Assembly (NCBI RefSeq): GCF_004145405.1
Contig: NZ_SELQ01000006.1
Location: 124,001-188,000, forward strand
Length of the DNA: 64,000 nt
Origin: Salipiger sp. IMCC34102
GTDB lineage: Bacteria > Pseudomonadota > Alphaproteobacteria > Rhodobacterales > Rhodobacteraceae
Direction: 5' to 3'
Below, in pieces: positions 26,920 to 34,256 of this stretch. The first letter of the stretch is position 1. The number at the start of each line of letters is the position of its first letter. The position numbers and the translations under genes are program-made. The notes under the pieces were generated by a model. The model made no database searches, was not told where the DNA came from, and saw nothing but the letters and a program-made list of their open reading frames with translations.

Positions 26920-27623
26920 AGCCACGGATCGGCCCCCTTGGTCAGCAAGATCATCGAAAAATAAGGCGCGGTCTTTGGTGCCTCGGCCAGCGGGCAAACC
27001 ACCTCGTCGGGCAGCGAGGCGCGCTCGACGTAGACCGCCCGCGCGAGAAGGCCAAGTTCCGAGATCACGGTGCGGATCTTGTCCAGGTGTCGCCCGACCT
27101 TCATGATCGCGACGCTCTCGGCGCCGGCGATCCGGTCGCGCAGCTCCGCCTCCGGTAGGGGGCCGGGAAGCACCGTCAGACGCTCGTTGCGCGCGACCAG
27201 CGGTCGCCCCGCCCGCGCCGCACAAGCGGCGATCGATGTCACGCCGGGCACGACCTCGCAGCGGAACCGCGTCGAAAGCCGGGCGAAGAGATACATGAAG
27301 GAGCCGTAGAAGAACGGATCTCCTTCGCACAGGCAGACCACGTCCTCGCCCGCTTCGAGGGCCGCGGCGATCCGTGCGGCCCCTTCGTCGTAGGCGGCTT
27401 GGGCGGGACCGCGTTCCACCGTCATCGGAACGTCCATGACGATTTCACGCGCATCTTCGCGGATGAACTCGGCCGCGATCGCACGGGCAAAACTCGCGCC
27501 CCCCGCCAGGCTGGGGTAGGCCACGACCGAGGCGCCCTCGATCAGGCGCGCCGCCCGCAGCGTCAGCAGATCAGGCGCGCCCGGCCCCAGCCCCACACCA
27601 TAGAGCGCGCCGCTCAAAGCCAT
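26916..27623 (-). CDS. cobI: Precorrin-2 C20-methyltransferase
   Basis: Adds the C-20 methyl group to precorrin-2 (EC 2.1.1.130). The 235-residue protein opens ALYGVGLGPGAPDLLTLRAA, with GEDVVCLCEGDPFFYGSFMYL near 90-110 and EVVPGVTSIAACAARAGRPL near 125-145, the three classic methylase segments. Its stop overlaps the CbiG-CobJ start. Repeat copy C separates it from cobL upstream, so cobI may begin a second transcript. Confidence 0.93.
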   Translation of the reverse strand: MALSGALYGVGLGPGAPDLLTLRAARLIEGASVVAYPSLAGGASFARAIAAEFIREDAREIVMDVPMTVERGPAQAAYDEGAARIAAALEAGEDVVCLCEGDPFFYGSFMYLFARLSTRFRCEVVPGVTSIAACAARAGRPLVARNERLTVLPGPLPEAELRDRIAGAESVAIMKVGRHLDKIRTVISELGLLARAVYVERASLPDEVVCPLAEAPKTAPYFSMILLTKGADPWL

Positions 27624-27629
27624 CCCCGG

Positions 27630-27676
27630 CTTCTTTGGATTGACAAATACTTGCCCCGCCGGCGAGGCGTCCCGCA
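27630..27676 (-). repeat. Dispersed intergenic repeat, copy C (degenerate)
   Basis: On the minus strand this copy reads a GC-rich inverted region (CGCCTCGCCGGCGGGGC), then AAGTATTTG, then a terminal ATCCAAAGAAG. The tail closely matches copy A, but the first hairpin is degenerate. It lies between the cobL stop and the cobI start, so it could terminate the upstream half of the cobalamin block. Confidence 0.6.
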
Positions 27677-27711
27677 GCCGGCAAAGGGCGCGGCGGTCGG
27701 TCCTTCCGGCC

Positions 27712-28917
27712 TCATCGTTTCACCAGGCTCCATTGGGTCACCGGCATCGCGGGCCGCCAGCCGGTCAAACCGCCGACCGGTTCGGCCCGACAGACGGACA
27801 GGCGCACCAGATCGCCCCCGTGCCGCGCGTGCAGCGCCATCAGGACGGCTTCGGATTCCAGCGTCACCGCGTTTGCGACCAACCGGCCAAGCGGGCGCAG
27901 GGCGTCCCATGCCGCGGCAAAGACCGCTTCGGACAGACCGCCCCCGATGAAGATGGCATCCGGCGGAGTCAGCCCGTCCAGCGCCTCCGGCGCCTGGCCT
28001 TCGACCAGTTCCAGCTTGGGCGCGCCCAGCGCCAGGGCGTTGGCCCCCGCCATCGCGCGGCGGTCGTCACGCGGCTCGATCCCGATGGCGCGGGCGTAGC
28101 GGGCGGCGCGCATCCATTCGATGGCAACGGACCCCGATCCACAGCCGATGTCCCACAGCAGGGCGCCGCGCATCGGCATGAGCTTGGCCAGCGTCGCCGC
28201 GCGCACCTCGCGCTTGGTCATCGTCCCGTCGGATTGGAACAGCGCGTCCTCCAGCCCCGGCACCCGCGGCAGGAGGGCCGCGTCGGGGGCCGCGATGCAC
28301 TCGACCGCAAGCGTGTTGAACGCCGGCACCTCGTGGTCCCACCCCTCCGCCGTGCCGTCGAAACGCGCCTCCTGCGGGCCGCCCATCGCGGCCAGGACGG
28401 TCATCCGGGATTGCCCGAAACCGCGATCCGTCAGGAAACGCGCGATCTGCGCCGGGGTCTGTGCCCCCGTGGTCAGGACCAGAAGCCGCGCGTCGGGTTG
28501 GATGAAGGCGACCATCTGCGCCACGGGGCGGCCGTGGACGGTTAGCGTTTCGACATCCGCGAGGCTCCACCCCATTCGTGCGGCGGCCAACTGGAACGCC
28601 GAGAGCTGCGGGTGGTAGACGATCTCGGACGGGTCGATGGCGCGCCCGATCCGTGCGCCCACCGAAAACCAGAGCGGATCGCCCGTGACTAGCACGACCG
28701 CGCGGCGGCCCCGCAATCCGCGGATCGTGTCTATCATCGCATCGAAAGGCGAGGGCCAGGCCAGCCGTTCGGCCCCCACCGTGCTGGCCAGGGCATGATG
28801 GCGATCCCCGCCCAGGATGACCTCTGCGGCTTCGACCACGGCGCGGGTGGCCGGGGTCAGACCGTCGAGACCGTCTTCGCCGATGCCGACGATATGCAAC
28901 CAGGGCGTGTCAGGCAT
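27712..28917 (-). CDS. cobL: Precorrin-6Y C5,15-methyltransferase (decarboxylating)
   Basis: A two-domain, 401-residue enzyme that methylates C-5 and C-15 and removes the acetate carboxyl (EC 2.1.1.132). The N-terminal tetrapyrrole methylase half reads HIVGIGEDGLDGLTPATRA, VVLVTGDPLWFSVGARI and HPQLSAFQLAAARMGW. The C-terminal CbiT-like half has TKREVRAATLAKLMPMRGALL and WDIGCGSGSVAIEWMR, the SAM-binding site. ATG 28917 is chosen. An in-frame TTG at 28944 has GGAAAGG just before it and is a real alternative. Repeat copy C follows its stop. Confidence 0.93.
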   Translation of the reverse strand: MPDTPWLHIVGIGEDGLDGLTPATRAVVEAAEVILGGDRHHALASTVGAERLAWPSPFDAMIDTIRGLRGRRAVVLVTGDPLWFSVGARIGRAIDPSEIVYHPQLSAFQLAAARMGWSLADVETLTVHGRPVAQMVAFIQPDARLLVLTTGAQTPAQIARFLTDRGFGQSRMTVLAAMGGPQEARFDGTAEGWDHEVPAFNTLAVECIAAPDAALLPRVPGLEDALFQSDGTMTKREVRAATLAKLMPMRGALLWDIGCGSGSVAIEWMRAARYARAIGIEPRDDRRAMAGANALALGAPKLELVEGQAPEALDGLTPPDAIFIGGGLSEAVFAAAWDALRPLGRLVANAVTLESEAVLMALHARHGGDLVRLSVCRAEPVGGLTGWRPAMPVTQWSLVKR

Positions 28918-28986
28918 CGCGGCCCCCGGGGCCGTTCGCGGCAAATGCCTTTCCGATGGGGAAAGTGTCCGGTGCGTCGTTTGCGC

Positions 28987-29625
28987 TCACGCAGGATCCT
29001 CCGGCAAGCCGGCGGCCAGGGCATTCACGGCCGCCGCCGCCATGGCGGATCCGCCGCGCCGGCCGCGCAGGGCGATAAAGTCACAGCCACGCGGATCTGC
29101 GGCCAGCTCCGCCTTCGACTCCGCGGCTCCCACGAAGCCCACCGGAAAGCCGAGGATCACGGCAGGCTTCGGCGCGCCTGCCTCCAGCGCCTCCAGCAGG
29201 TGGAACAGCGCCGTCGGCGCGTTTCCGATCGCCACCACGGCCCCGGCCAGCCGGTCGCGCCACAACTCCACCGCGGCCGCCGAACGGGTCGTGCCCAAAT
29301 CCTTCGCAAGGTCGGGCACGCGGGCATCGTTAAGGGTCACGACCACCTCGTTCCGCGCCGGAAGCTGACGGCGGATGATGCCTGCGCCGACCATTTCGCA
29401 ATCGCACAGGACCGGCGCGCCGGCGGCCAAGGCCGATTGGCCCGCCTCTGCCGCATGGGACGAGAAGGCGAGCCGATCCGCGATCTCGACCATGCCGCAG
29501 GCGTGGATCAGCCGGGTCATCACCGGGCGCATCGCCGCCGGGAACCGATCCAGCCGCGCCTCGGCCCGCACGGTGGCGAAGCTTTGCGCGTAGATCGCGG
29601 CGGGGTCCTTTTCGTAGGGTCTCAA
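28987..29625 (-). CDS. cobH: Precorrin-8X methylmutase
   Basis: Moves the C-11 methyl group to C-12, turning precorrin-8X into hydrogenobyrinate (EC 5.4.99.61). The 212-residue protein has MTRLIHACGMVEIADRLAFS (with the acid-base His), GAPVLCDCEMVGAGI and VVAIGNAPTALFHLLE, all diagnostic. The start is TTG 29625 with AGGTGG about 6 bp upstream, giving the N-terminus (M)RPYEKDPAAIYAQSF usual for the family. It lies 70 bp upstream of cobL on the same strand. Confidence 0.94.
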   Translation of the reverse strand: MRPYEKDPAAIYAQSFATVRAEARLDRFPAAMRPVMTRLIHACGMVEIADRLAFSSHAAEAGQSALAAGAPVLCDCEMVGAGIIRRQLPARNEVVVTLNDARVPDLAKDLGTTRSAAAVELWRDRLAGAVVAIGNAPTALFHLLEALEAGAPKPAVILGFPVGFVGAAESKAELAADPRGCDFIALRGRRGGSAMAAAAVNALAAGLPEDPA

Positions 29626-29650
29626 GGCGCGTCCACCTGTCAGGGAAGGA

Positions 29651-29692
29651 GAGGGCGGACCCTCCGGGGGGAGTTTATCTGGCCAGATGAAG
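29651..29692 (+). repeat. Dispersed intergenic repeat, copy D (divergent)
   Basis: This copy has hairpin GAGGG-CGGA-CCCTC (29651-29664), a G-run, AGTTTATCT and a GGCCAGATGAAG end. It also contains the 12-bp palindrome ATCTGGCCAGAT (29677-29688). Unlike copies A-C it is oriented against the surrounding minus-strand genes. It lies between the cbiX-like stop and the cobH start. Confidence 0.55.
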
Positions 29693-29694
29693 CA

Positions 29695-30915
29695 TCACGC
29701 CTTGGTCGTGCGCCGCGCGCTTTCCGGCCCCAGCGGGTGATTGGCGTGCGGATACTCAGCGTGGTGATGATCGTGGTCGTGATGGTGGTGGTCGTGATGG
29801 TGGTGATCATCGCCGTGATGATGGTGATGATGGTGGTGGCCTTTCTGGGCCTCCAGCCGGCACAGCCCGGTGCAGAAAGTGTCGCAGAGCGTGCAGTCCG
29901 CCACGTTCGAGCCGGGCGCCGAGGCCCCCTGTCCTTCGACGTGGTGGTGGTGGCTTTCCTGGATCGCACCGACCTCGGCCTCGAAGCCCAGGACCTGCAC
30001 GCGGTACTTGCACAGCACGCAGGTGGCGGGCGGCGTCGCGTCGAAGGCGGGATGGGCGCGCTGTTCGGGGGTGATATGGATGTGCTCACCATTCGCCAGT
30101 GCGAGCACCTGTTCGCGGTATCCGCAGATGCCGCAGTTGGGGGGCGGCGTGGCGCTGTCCTGTTCGCGGATCCGCTCTGCGAAGGTTTCCAGCACCTTCG
30201 GATGATCGCCCAGGTATCCCGCCTTCACGAAGGTGACGTCGGGGTTCTTGGCCGCCACCCGATCGGTGAAACCGTAGATCCGGTCGACCAGGATGCCAGA
30301 GAACAGGAAATAGGGGAACACGATGACGCGCTTGTAAGGCAGCCGCACCACGTGTTCGAGGCACGGTTCCACCAGCGGGAAGGTGACGCCGGAATAGCCG
30401 ACCTCCGACCAGCCGAAGCCCATGCCTTCCGACAGCATCCGGGCGATCTTGGCCACGTTGCCGTTGGCATCGGGGTCCGAGGCGCCGCGCCCGATCACCA
30501 CGAGGCACGTCTCGGTCAGGGGCAGGTCGCCGTGTTTCGCGTTGGCCCGGTCGACGGCCTCCCGGATCCGGCCCGCCGCGGCGGTGATCATCTTGGGATC
30601 GACGCCCAGCTCGCGCCCGTAATGGATGTCCATCCCGTGCTGGGTGGCATAGGTGTTCAGCACCGTCGGAATATCGTTCTTGGCGTGCATCGCGGCGAAG
30701 AGCATTCCCGGCACCGCCAGGATCCGCTCGCAGCCTGCCTCGCGCAGACGGTCGAGGCCGTCGCGGATCACCGGATTGGCGAACTCCAGGTAGCCGTAGT
30801 CGCACATCCAGTCGTCCGGCAGGTAGGCGGGCAGCTTCTGGGCGAGCGTGGCGAACTCGTCCACGGCCGACTGGCTGCGCGAGCCGTGGCCGCAGATCAT
30901 GACACCGGTCTTCAT
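29695..30915 (-). CDS. cbiX: CbiX-like sirohydrochlorin cobaltochelatase with Cys modules and His-rich tail
   Basis: A 406-residue protein. The N-terminal 250 residues are a two-lobed chelatase related to CbiX/SirB: GVMICGHGSRSQSAVDEFA, RILAVPGMLFAAMHAKNDI, VVIGRGASDPDANGNVAKI and VIVFPYFLFSGILVDRIYG. The next part contains a duplicated module C-x-x-C-x-Y-R-x-Q-V-L (near residues 258 and 295), then CTLC and CTGLC (341-352), which could bind an iron-sulfur cluster or metal. From residue 360 is a tail with about 20 His, likely a cobalt store or delivery segment. ATG 30915 overlaps the previous stop by 4 bp. Confidence 0.9.
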   Translation of the reverse strand: MKTGVMICGHGSRSQSAVDEFATLAQKLPAYLPDDWMCDYGYLEFANPVIRDGLDRLREAGCERILAVPGMLFAAMHAKNDIPTVLNTYATQHGMDIHYGRELGVDPKMITAAAGRIREAVDRANAKHGDLPLTETCLVVIGRGASDPDANGNVAKIARMLSEGMGFGWSEVGYSGVTFPLVEPCLEHVVRLPYKRVIVFPYFLFSGILVDRIYGFTDRVAAKNPDVTFVKAGYLGDHPKVLETFAERIREQDSATPPPNCGICGYREQVLALANGEHIHITPEQRAHPAFDATPPATCVLCKYRVQVLGFEAEVGAIQESHHHHVEGQGASAPGSNVADCTLCDTFCTGLCRLEAQKGHHHHHHHHGDDHHHHDHHHHDHDHHHAEYPHANHPLGPESARRTTKA

Positions 30916-31115
30916 GCGGGTTCGGCCTCGGCGTCCGGCTCGGCCTTCTTCTTGGCCTTGCGCCCTTTCAGCAAGCCCACGGCCGCGGCGATCCCCGCGG
31001 CCCCCAGCAGGATGCCGCCGACCCAGTGGTTGTGCCCCGCGGCATCCACGATGTGGCCGGGATGGGCCGCCACCGGGCCCGCAATCAGGATCATCAGGGC
31101 AGTCATGAGGCGCAT
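30912..31115 (-). CDS. DUF6732-type small membrane protein
   Basis: A 67-residue protein: a cleavable or anchor-like N-terminal segment (MTALMILIAGPVAAHPGH), a His-containing stretch (HIVDAAGHNHW), one transmembrane helix (about residues 30-48), and a Lys/Glu-rich cytoplasmic tail. It is the first gene of the minus-strand cobalamin block, overlaps the chelatase start by 4 bp (ATGA), and has AAGGA upstream. The His residues and its position suggest a role in cobalt entry or membrane placement of the chelatase, but no function is known. Confidence 0.78.
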   Translation of the reverse strand: MRLMTALMILIAGPVAAHPGHIVDAAGHNHWVGGILLGAAGIAAAVGLLKGRKAKKKAEPDAEAEPA

Positions 31116-31170
31116 GGCACAGTCCTTCTGTCGGGCAAGGGATCAGAGCGCCTGCATGGCGGACGATGTC

Positions 31171-31240
31171 GCGGTGGGGTCCCCTCCAGGGTCGACCCGT
31201 ACCGCAACCAACCTCTCCGGCCCTTGCGGGCTTCGTCCGG
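31171..31240 (-). promoter_or_regulatory. Structured leader candidate upstream of the cobalamin operon
   Basis: The 255-bp divergent gap between DUF6732 and the hydroquinone reductase gene contains nested inverted repeats. GCGGT (31171-31175) pairs with ACCGC (31201-31205) and GGGTC (31177-31181) pairs with GACCC (31194-31198), enclosing CCCTCCAGGG. A second hairpin GCCC-TTGC-GGGC lies at 31220-31231 inside CCGG arms. On the minus strand this would be in the 5' leader, 56 bp before the first cobalamin gene. I could not match it to the core of the cobalamin riboswitch. Confidence 0.4.
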
Positions 31241-31370
31241 CCCCTCATACGCGTCGCCCCGCGGGATGCAAACCACAAAAGCGGCGCACCGGCCCTGTGC
31301 GGCGACGCAGATTGGACCCCGGGCCGCCCGGCATACGTTCCTCTCCAACACAGCGAAAAGGAGAGAGATC

Positions 31371-32357
31371 ATGGGCCTGCTGGTCGACGGAGAATGGCAA
31401 GACAAGTGGTATGACACCGACGAGAACGGCGGCAAGTTCGAGCGGGACGAGGCCTCTTTTCGCAACTGGATCACCGCCGACGGAAGCGCCGGACCAAGCG
31501 GCGAGGCCGGCTTCGAGGCCGAGTCGGGGCGCTATCACATGTATGTCTCCCTCGCCTGCCCCTGGGCGCACCGGGCGCTCGTCTTCCGCAAGCTCAAGGA
31601 GCTGGAGGCGCATATCGACGTCAGTGTCGTGCATCCCCACATGATGGAGAACGGCTGGGAACTGGACGACAGCTGGGAGGGCGCCACCGGCGACACGCTC
31701 TTCGACGCGGCCTACCTGCGCGAGATCTACCTCAAGGACACGCCCGACATGACCGGTCGGGTGACCGTACCCCTTTTGTGGGACAAGAAACAGGGCCGGA
31801 TCGTGAGCAACGAAAGCTCCGAGATCATCCGGATGTTCAACTCCGCGTTCGACGGGATTACCGGCAACACCGACGACTACTGGCCCCGGGATCTGCGCGC
31901 CGATATCGAACCGGTGAACGACCGGATCTACAACACCGTCAACAACGGCGTCTACAAGGCGGGCTTCGCATCAAGCCAGGAGGCCTACGACGAGGCCGTG
32001 CAACCGCTCTTCGACAGCCTCGACTGGATTGAGGACATCCTGTCGAAGAACCGCTACCTGATGGGCGACCGCATCACGGAGGCCGACTGGCGGCTCTGGA
32101 CGACGCTGATGCGCTTCGACAACGTCTACAACACGCACTTCAAGTGCAATCGCGCGCGGATCGTGGATTACCCGAACCTGTGGGGCTACACCCGGGAGCT
32201 CTATCAATGGCAGACGCCCGAGGGGCCGGTGTCCGACACGGTGAACATGGATCACATCGTGAACCACTATTACTACAGCCACGACATGATCAATCCGAAC
32301 CGGACCGTGCCGATCAACCCCTGGCCCGACTTCAGCCAGCCTCACGGTCGGGGTTAG
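31371..32357 (+). CDS. Glutathionyl-hydroquinone reductase (Xi-class glutathione transferase)
   Basis: A 328-residue enzyme that reduces glutathionyl-hydroquinones to hydroquinones using glutathione (EC 1.8.5.7). The key CPWAHR motif with catalytic Cys63 (SLACPWAHRALVF) marks the Xi class rather than ordinary GSTs. Other matches are VPLLWDKKQGRIVSNESSEI and DRITEADWRLWTTLMRFDNVY with the conserved C-terminal helices. The start ATG 31371 follows AAAAGGAGAG. Its end overlaps the convergent receiver-domain gene by 26 bp. It uses the product of the gshA pathway at 2919. Confidence 0.92.
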   Translation: MGLLVDGEWQDKWYDTDENGGKFERDEASFRNWITADGSAGPSGEAGFEAESGRYHMYVSLACPWAHRALVFRKLKELEAHIDVSVVHPHMMENGWELDDSWEGATGDTLFDAAYLREIYLKDTPDMTGRVTVPLLWDKKQGRIVSNESSEIIRMFNSAFDGITGNTDDYWPRDLRADIEPVNDRIYNTVNNGVYKAGFASSQEAYDEAVQPLFDSLDWIEDILSKNRYLMGDRITEADWRLWTTLMRFDNVYNTHFKCNRARIVDYPNLWGYTRELYQWQTPEGPVSDTVNMDHIVNHYYYSHDMINPNRTVPINPWPDFSQPHGRG

Positions 32358-32745
32358 GCGGGGTCTTCCCGGTGCCGTAGTGCCATACGATCTCGGCCAG
32401 ATCTTCGGGTCTGGTCGAGGCGCGCAGGATCGCCCGTGCGTTCTTCGCGTGGCCGAAGATCGAACCGTCCGAGAAGAAGCTGGACCGCGTCACGAAGATC
32501 ACCGCCGCCTCGGGCTGGCGATAGGCCACCATGTCGGCCACCGGAAACGTCAGGCTGTCGCTGTGCATCAGGTCCAGCACCACGGCATCGTAATGCTGCG
32601 TCTCCAACGAATGGATGGCCTGCTCCCCTGTCGAGATCACGTCTACCTTGGCGCCCATGCGCACCAAGTGGCGCGCCCACAGGGCACCAAGCTCGCTCTC
32701 TTCCTGGACGATCAGGATGTCATGAGTCGGCGGATCAGAGGTCAT
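32332..32745 (-). CDS. Stand-alone receiver-domain protein, atypical
   Basis: A 137-residue protein with a CheY-like fold: ILIVQEESELGALWARHLVRMGA (acidic pocket EE), DAVVLDLMHSDSLTF with the likely phospho-Asp near residue 57, and AAVIFVTRSSFFSDGSIF with the conserved Thr. The usual Lys of the K-P motif is not in place (the region reads GHAKNARAILRAST), so phosphorylation may be altered. No output domain is present. The 3' end overlaps the hydroquinone reductase gene. An AT-rich stretch upstream (32750-32790) could hold its promoter. Confidence 0.75.
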   Translation of the reverse strand: MTSDPPTHDILIVQEESELGALWARHLVRMGAKVDVISTGEQAIHSLETQHYDAVVLDLMHSDSLTFPVADMVAYRQPEAAVIFVTRSSFFSDGSIFGHAKNARAILRASTRPEDLAEIVWHYGTGKTPPNPDREAG

Positions 32746-32895
32746 GAGAAAACCTTAATTTATTTTAAGCGAAAATGAAATTGAAAGTGGATTCCGCACT
32801 AAGGCATCGGCACAGCGAGGCGATATAGCGCGCACGGGCCTTGCGGCCATGACAATTTGCGGTTTCAAAGGACCTTCATCACCTCGAGGCCCGCC
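32746..32895. promoter_or_regulatory. AT-rich divergent promoter region
   Basis: This 150-bp gap separates the divergent receiver-domain and DUF1636 genes. Its first 45 bases are far richer in A and T than the surroundings and include the inverted repeat CTTAA-TTTATT-TTAAG (32754-32769). It probably contains promoters for both directions, including that of the DUF1636-cobC-cbiB operon. I see no cobalamin riboswitch core here. Confidence 0.4.
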
Positions 32896-33324
32896 ATGAC
32901 CACTTGGATCACCATCTGCGACACCTGCAAACGTGATGGCTGGCTGGCGGATGGCCGCCCCACCGACGGGGAAGCGCTTGCCGCTCTCGTCGAGGCCGCG
33001 GCACAGGGCACATCGGTGTTGACCCGGCGCGTGTCCTGCCTGATGGGCTGCCAACACGGGTGCAACGTGGCGGTGCAGGCCAGCGGGAAACTGAATTACA
33101 CGCTGGGCCGGTTCGACCCGGACCCGGACGCGGCGGAAGGCATCGTGGCCTACGCCGCCCTGCACGCCGACAGCGACACCGGGCAGGTCCCCTACCGCCA
33201 GTGGCCGGCCGCGATCAAGGGCCATTTCGTGACGCGCCACCCGCCCCTGCCGCGGGAGGGCGAGGCCTGTGACGGTGACGGCAAGGGCGCCGCGCAAGCC
33301 GACGCCGCGGCGGGGTCCGCGTGA
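32896..33324 (+). CDS. DUF1636 family Cys-rich metal-binding protein
   Basis: A 142-residue protein with ITICDTCKRDGW at the N-terminus and RVSCLMGCQHGCNVAVQASG in the middle. The five cysteines C-x-x-C ... C-x-x-x-C-x-x-x-C suggest an iron-sulfur or metal site. DUF1636 genes are frequent neighbours of cobalamin genes, and here the gene leads cobC and cbiB. ATG 32896 is chosen because homologous sequence begins at MTTWITICDTC. Its stop overlaps the cobC start (GTGA). Function unknown; a cobalt or redox role in B12 synthesis is inferred from context. Confidence 0.85.
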   Translation: MTTWITICDTCKRDGWLADGRPTDGEALAALVEAAAQGTSVLTRRVSCLMGCQHGCNVAVQASGKLNYTLGRFDPDPDAAEGIVAYAALHADSDTGQVPYRQWPAAIKGHFVTRHPPLPREGEACDGDGKGAAQADAAAGSA

Positions 33325-34256
33325 TCGGCCCGCGCGACCACGGTGGCGGCGTCGACGCGGCGGTGGCCCGCTGGGGCGGAACGCGCGCCGACTGGCTGGA
33401 TTTGTCGACCGGCATCAATCCGGTGCCTTATCCCTTGCCGGACCTGTCCCCGGATACCTGGACCGACCTGCCCGACGCCGCCGCCGTGACCCGGTTGGAA
33501 CACCTGGCGCGGGCCTTCTGGCGCGTCCCGCAGGACGCCGCCGTCCTCGCCGTGCCCGGCGCCTCGGCGGCCATCGCGCAATTGCCGCGCCTGCGCCCGG
33601 CGGGCCGGGTCGAGATTCCGGGACCGACCTACAATGAACACGGTGCCGCGTTCCGGCTGGCCGGCTGGGACCTGACCGAGAATGCCACCGATGCGCTCGT
33701 GGCCGTGCATCCCAACAACCCCGACGGGCTGACGTGGGAGGCCGACCGACTGGACGCGCCCTTCGTGATCCTGGACGAAAGCTTCTGCGACACGATGCCG
33801 GAGGCCTCGCTGATTCGCCTCGCGGCCCGCCCGGGCACGGTGGTGCTGAAAAGCTTCGGCAAGTTCTGGGGGCTGGCCGGTCTGCGGCTTGGGTTCGCGA
33901 TCGGGGATCCCGACCTGATCGGGGACCTGCGCGAAGCGCTCGGCCCCTGGCCCGTCGCAGGTCCGGCGCTCTCCATCGGGGCCGAGGCCCTGGCAGATCC
34001 GCAATGGGCCGACGACACGCGCGCGCGCCTGGCGCAGGATGCCGCCCGCCTCGACGCCCTGCTGACCGCGAACGAGGCGGAAGTCATCGGGGGCACGACG
34101 CTGTTCCGCCTCTACCGCGTCAGCGATGCCGCCGCCGCGCAGGAGCATCTCGCCGCCCACCGCATCCTCGGGCGGACCTTTCCCTACGCGGACGACTGGC
34201 TTCGGCTGGGTCTGCCCGGGCCGGACGGCTGGACGCAACTCGAAGGTGCCTTCTGA
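33321..34256 (+). CDS. cobC: CobC, threonine-phosphate decarboxylase-like PLP enzyme
   Basis: A 311-residue fold-type I PLP protein related to threonine-phosphate decarboxylase, used to make the aminopropanol linker of cobalamin. Key segments are [15 protein letters not shown] near residue 25, [13 protein letters not shown] near 130, [10 protein letters not shown] near 150 and [19 protein letters not shown] with the PLP Lys near 177-181. GTG 33321 overlaps the DUF1636 stop. It is followed directly by cbiB, which attaches the linker. Confidence 0.92.
   Translation: MIGPRDHGGGVDAAVARWGGTRADWLDLSTGINPVPYPLPDLSPDTWTDLPDAAAVTRLEHLARAFWRVPQDAAVLAVPGASAAIAQLPRLRPAGRVEIPGPTYNEHGAAFRLAGWDLTENATDALVAVHPNNPDGLTWEADRLDAPFVILDESFCDTMPEASLIRLAARPGTVVLKSFGKFWGLAGLRLGFAIGDPDLIGDLREALGPWPVAGPALSIGAEALADPQWADDTRARLAQDAARLDALLTANEAEVIGGTTLFRLYRVSDAAAAQEHLAAHRILGRTFPYADDWLRLGLPGPDGWTQLEGAF

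Noticed and set aside
29760-29850. Tandem repeats of CATCATGATGGTG type that look like a microsatellite.
   Set aside because: They are the codons of the His-rich tail of the CbiX-like protein.
31139-31160. Plus-strand GGATCAGAGCGCCTGCATGG resembling a B12 box.
   Set aside because: The required upstream riboswitch core would fall inside the DUF6732 coding region and on the wrong strand for the cobalamin genes.
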